DNA from: Celoporthe dispersa
Taxonomy: Eukaryota > Ascomycota > Sordariomycetes > Diaporthales > Cryphonectriaceae
Direction: 5' to 3'
Assembly (NCBI GenBank): GCA_016584495.1
Contig: WAID01000017.1
Coordinates: forward strand, 1 to 64,000
DNA: 64,000 nucleotides
In this document: piece after piece, positions 63,972 to 64,000 of the stretch
Position numbering within the stretch: position 1 is the first letter of the stretch
Layout: every line of letters begins with the position of its first letter
Made by a program: the position numbers and the translations under genes
Notes under the pieces: generated by a model
Told to the model about the DNA's origin: nothing
The model's input: only the letters and a program-made list of their open reading frames with translations
Database searches by the model: none

Positions 63972-64000
63972 ATTATGGAGGAATCGAACCCCTTACTTAA
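63972..64000 (-). tRNA. Partial tRNA at the window edge
   Basis: The 3' half of a tRNA: T arm AGGGG-TTCGATT-CCTCC and acceptor strand ATAATC. The anticodon is outside the window. Gene order in relatives often puts trnC before cox1, but identity is not shown here. Confidence 0.6.

Noticed and set aside
1..64000. CRISPR arrays
   Set aside because: The tandem arrays here have no unique spacers between repeats and this is mitochondrial DNA.

Overview
This window is a contiguous piece of a filamentous ascomycete (Pezizomycotina) mitochondrial genome. The evidence is an AT-rich background, every recognisable gene on the minus strand, TGA read as tryptophan (NCBI code 4) at conserved Trp positions, mitochondrial tRNAs and small-subunit rRNA, and the fungal core set cox1, cox2, cox3, atp6, atp8, atp9, nad2, nad3, nad4L and nad5. 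The order atp8-atp6-rns-trnY-trnN-cox3, the nad2-nad3 pair and the 1-nt nad4L/nad5 overlap are typical of the class; I lean to Leotiomycetes with low confidence. cob, nad1, nad4, nad6, rnl and rps3 are not seen here.

Layout, read 5' to 3' on the minus strand (right to left): a partial tRNA at the window edge; cox1 (six exons, five introns, 63.8 to 52.9 kb) running in frame into a class III aminotransferase (to 51.48 kb); trnH and trnM; nad2 (four exons); nad3; a broken copy of the cox2 5' end; cox2 (four exons); trnR; atp9 (two exons) with nearby copies of its last exon and leader; nad4L (two exons) overlapping nad5 (two exons); a decayed copy of the nad5 3' end; atp8; atp6 (three exons); rns with a GIY-YIG gene in its 3' region; trnY, trnN; cox3 (three exons); trnW and trnK.

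Most of the DNA is group I introns and homing endonuclease genes (HEGs) of the LAGLIDADG and GIY-YIG families, the latter often with NUMOD/IENR DNA-binding repeats at the C terminus. Three things go beyond an ordinary intron-rich mitogenome. First, cox1 is fused in frame to a foreign, more GC-rich PLP-dependent aminotransferase that carries in-frame TGA codons, so it is fitted to the mitochondrial code. Second, at least six host gene pieces (rns 3' end, atp9 leader and last exon, cox2 exon 3, cox2 5' end, nad5 3' end, nad4L 5' end) occur twice, usually with a HEG between the copies, which points to invasion by elements that bring or duplicate host sequence. Third, a family of tiny GC-rich hairpins of form GGC-NNN-GCC is scattered throughout, including inside HEG coding regions, and locally expanded into tandem arrays.

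Caution on quality: many essential exons (cox2, cox3, nad2, nad5) and HEGs contain single-base indels, nearly all in A/T homopolymers. The pattern looks like sequencing error rather than gene decay, so single frame breaks should not be over-read. All exon boundaries were inferred by eye from protein conservation plus the group I rule (exon ends in T, intron ends in G).
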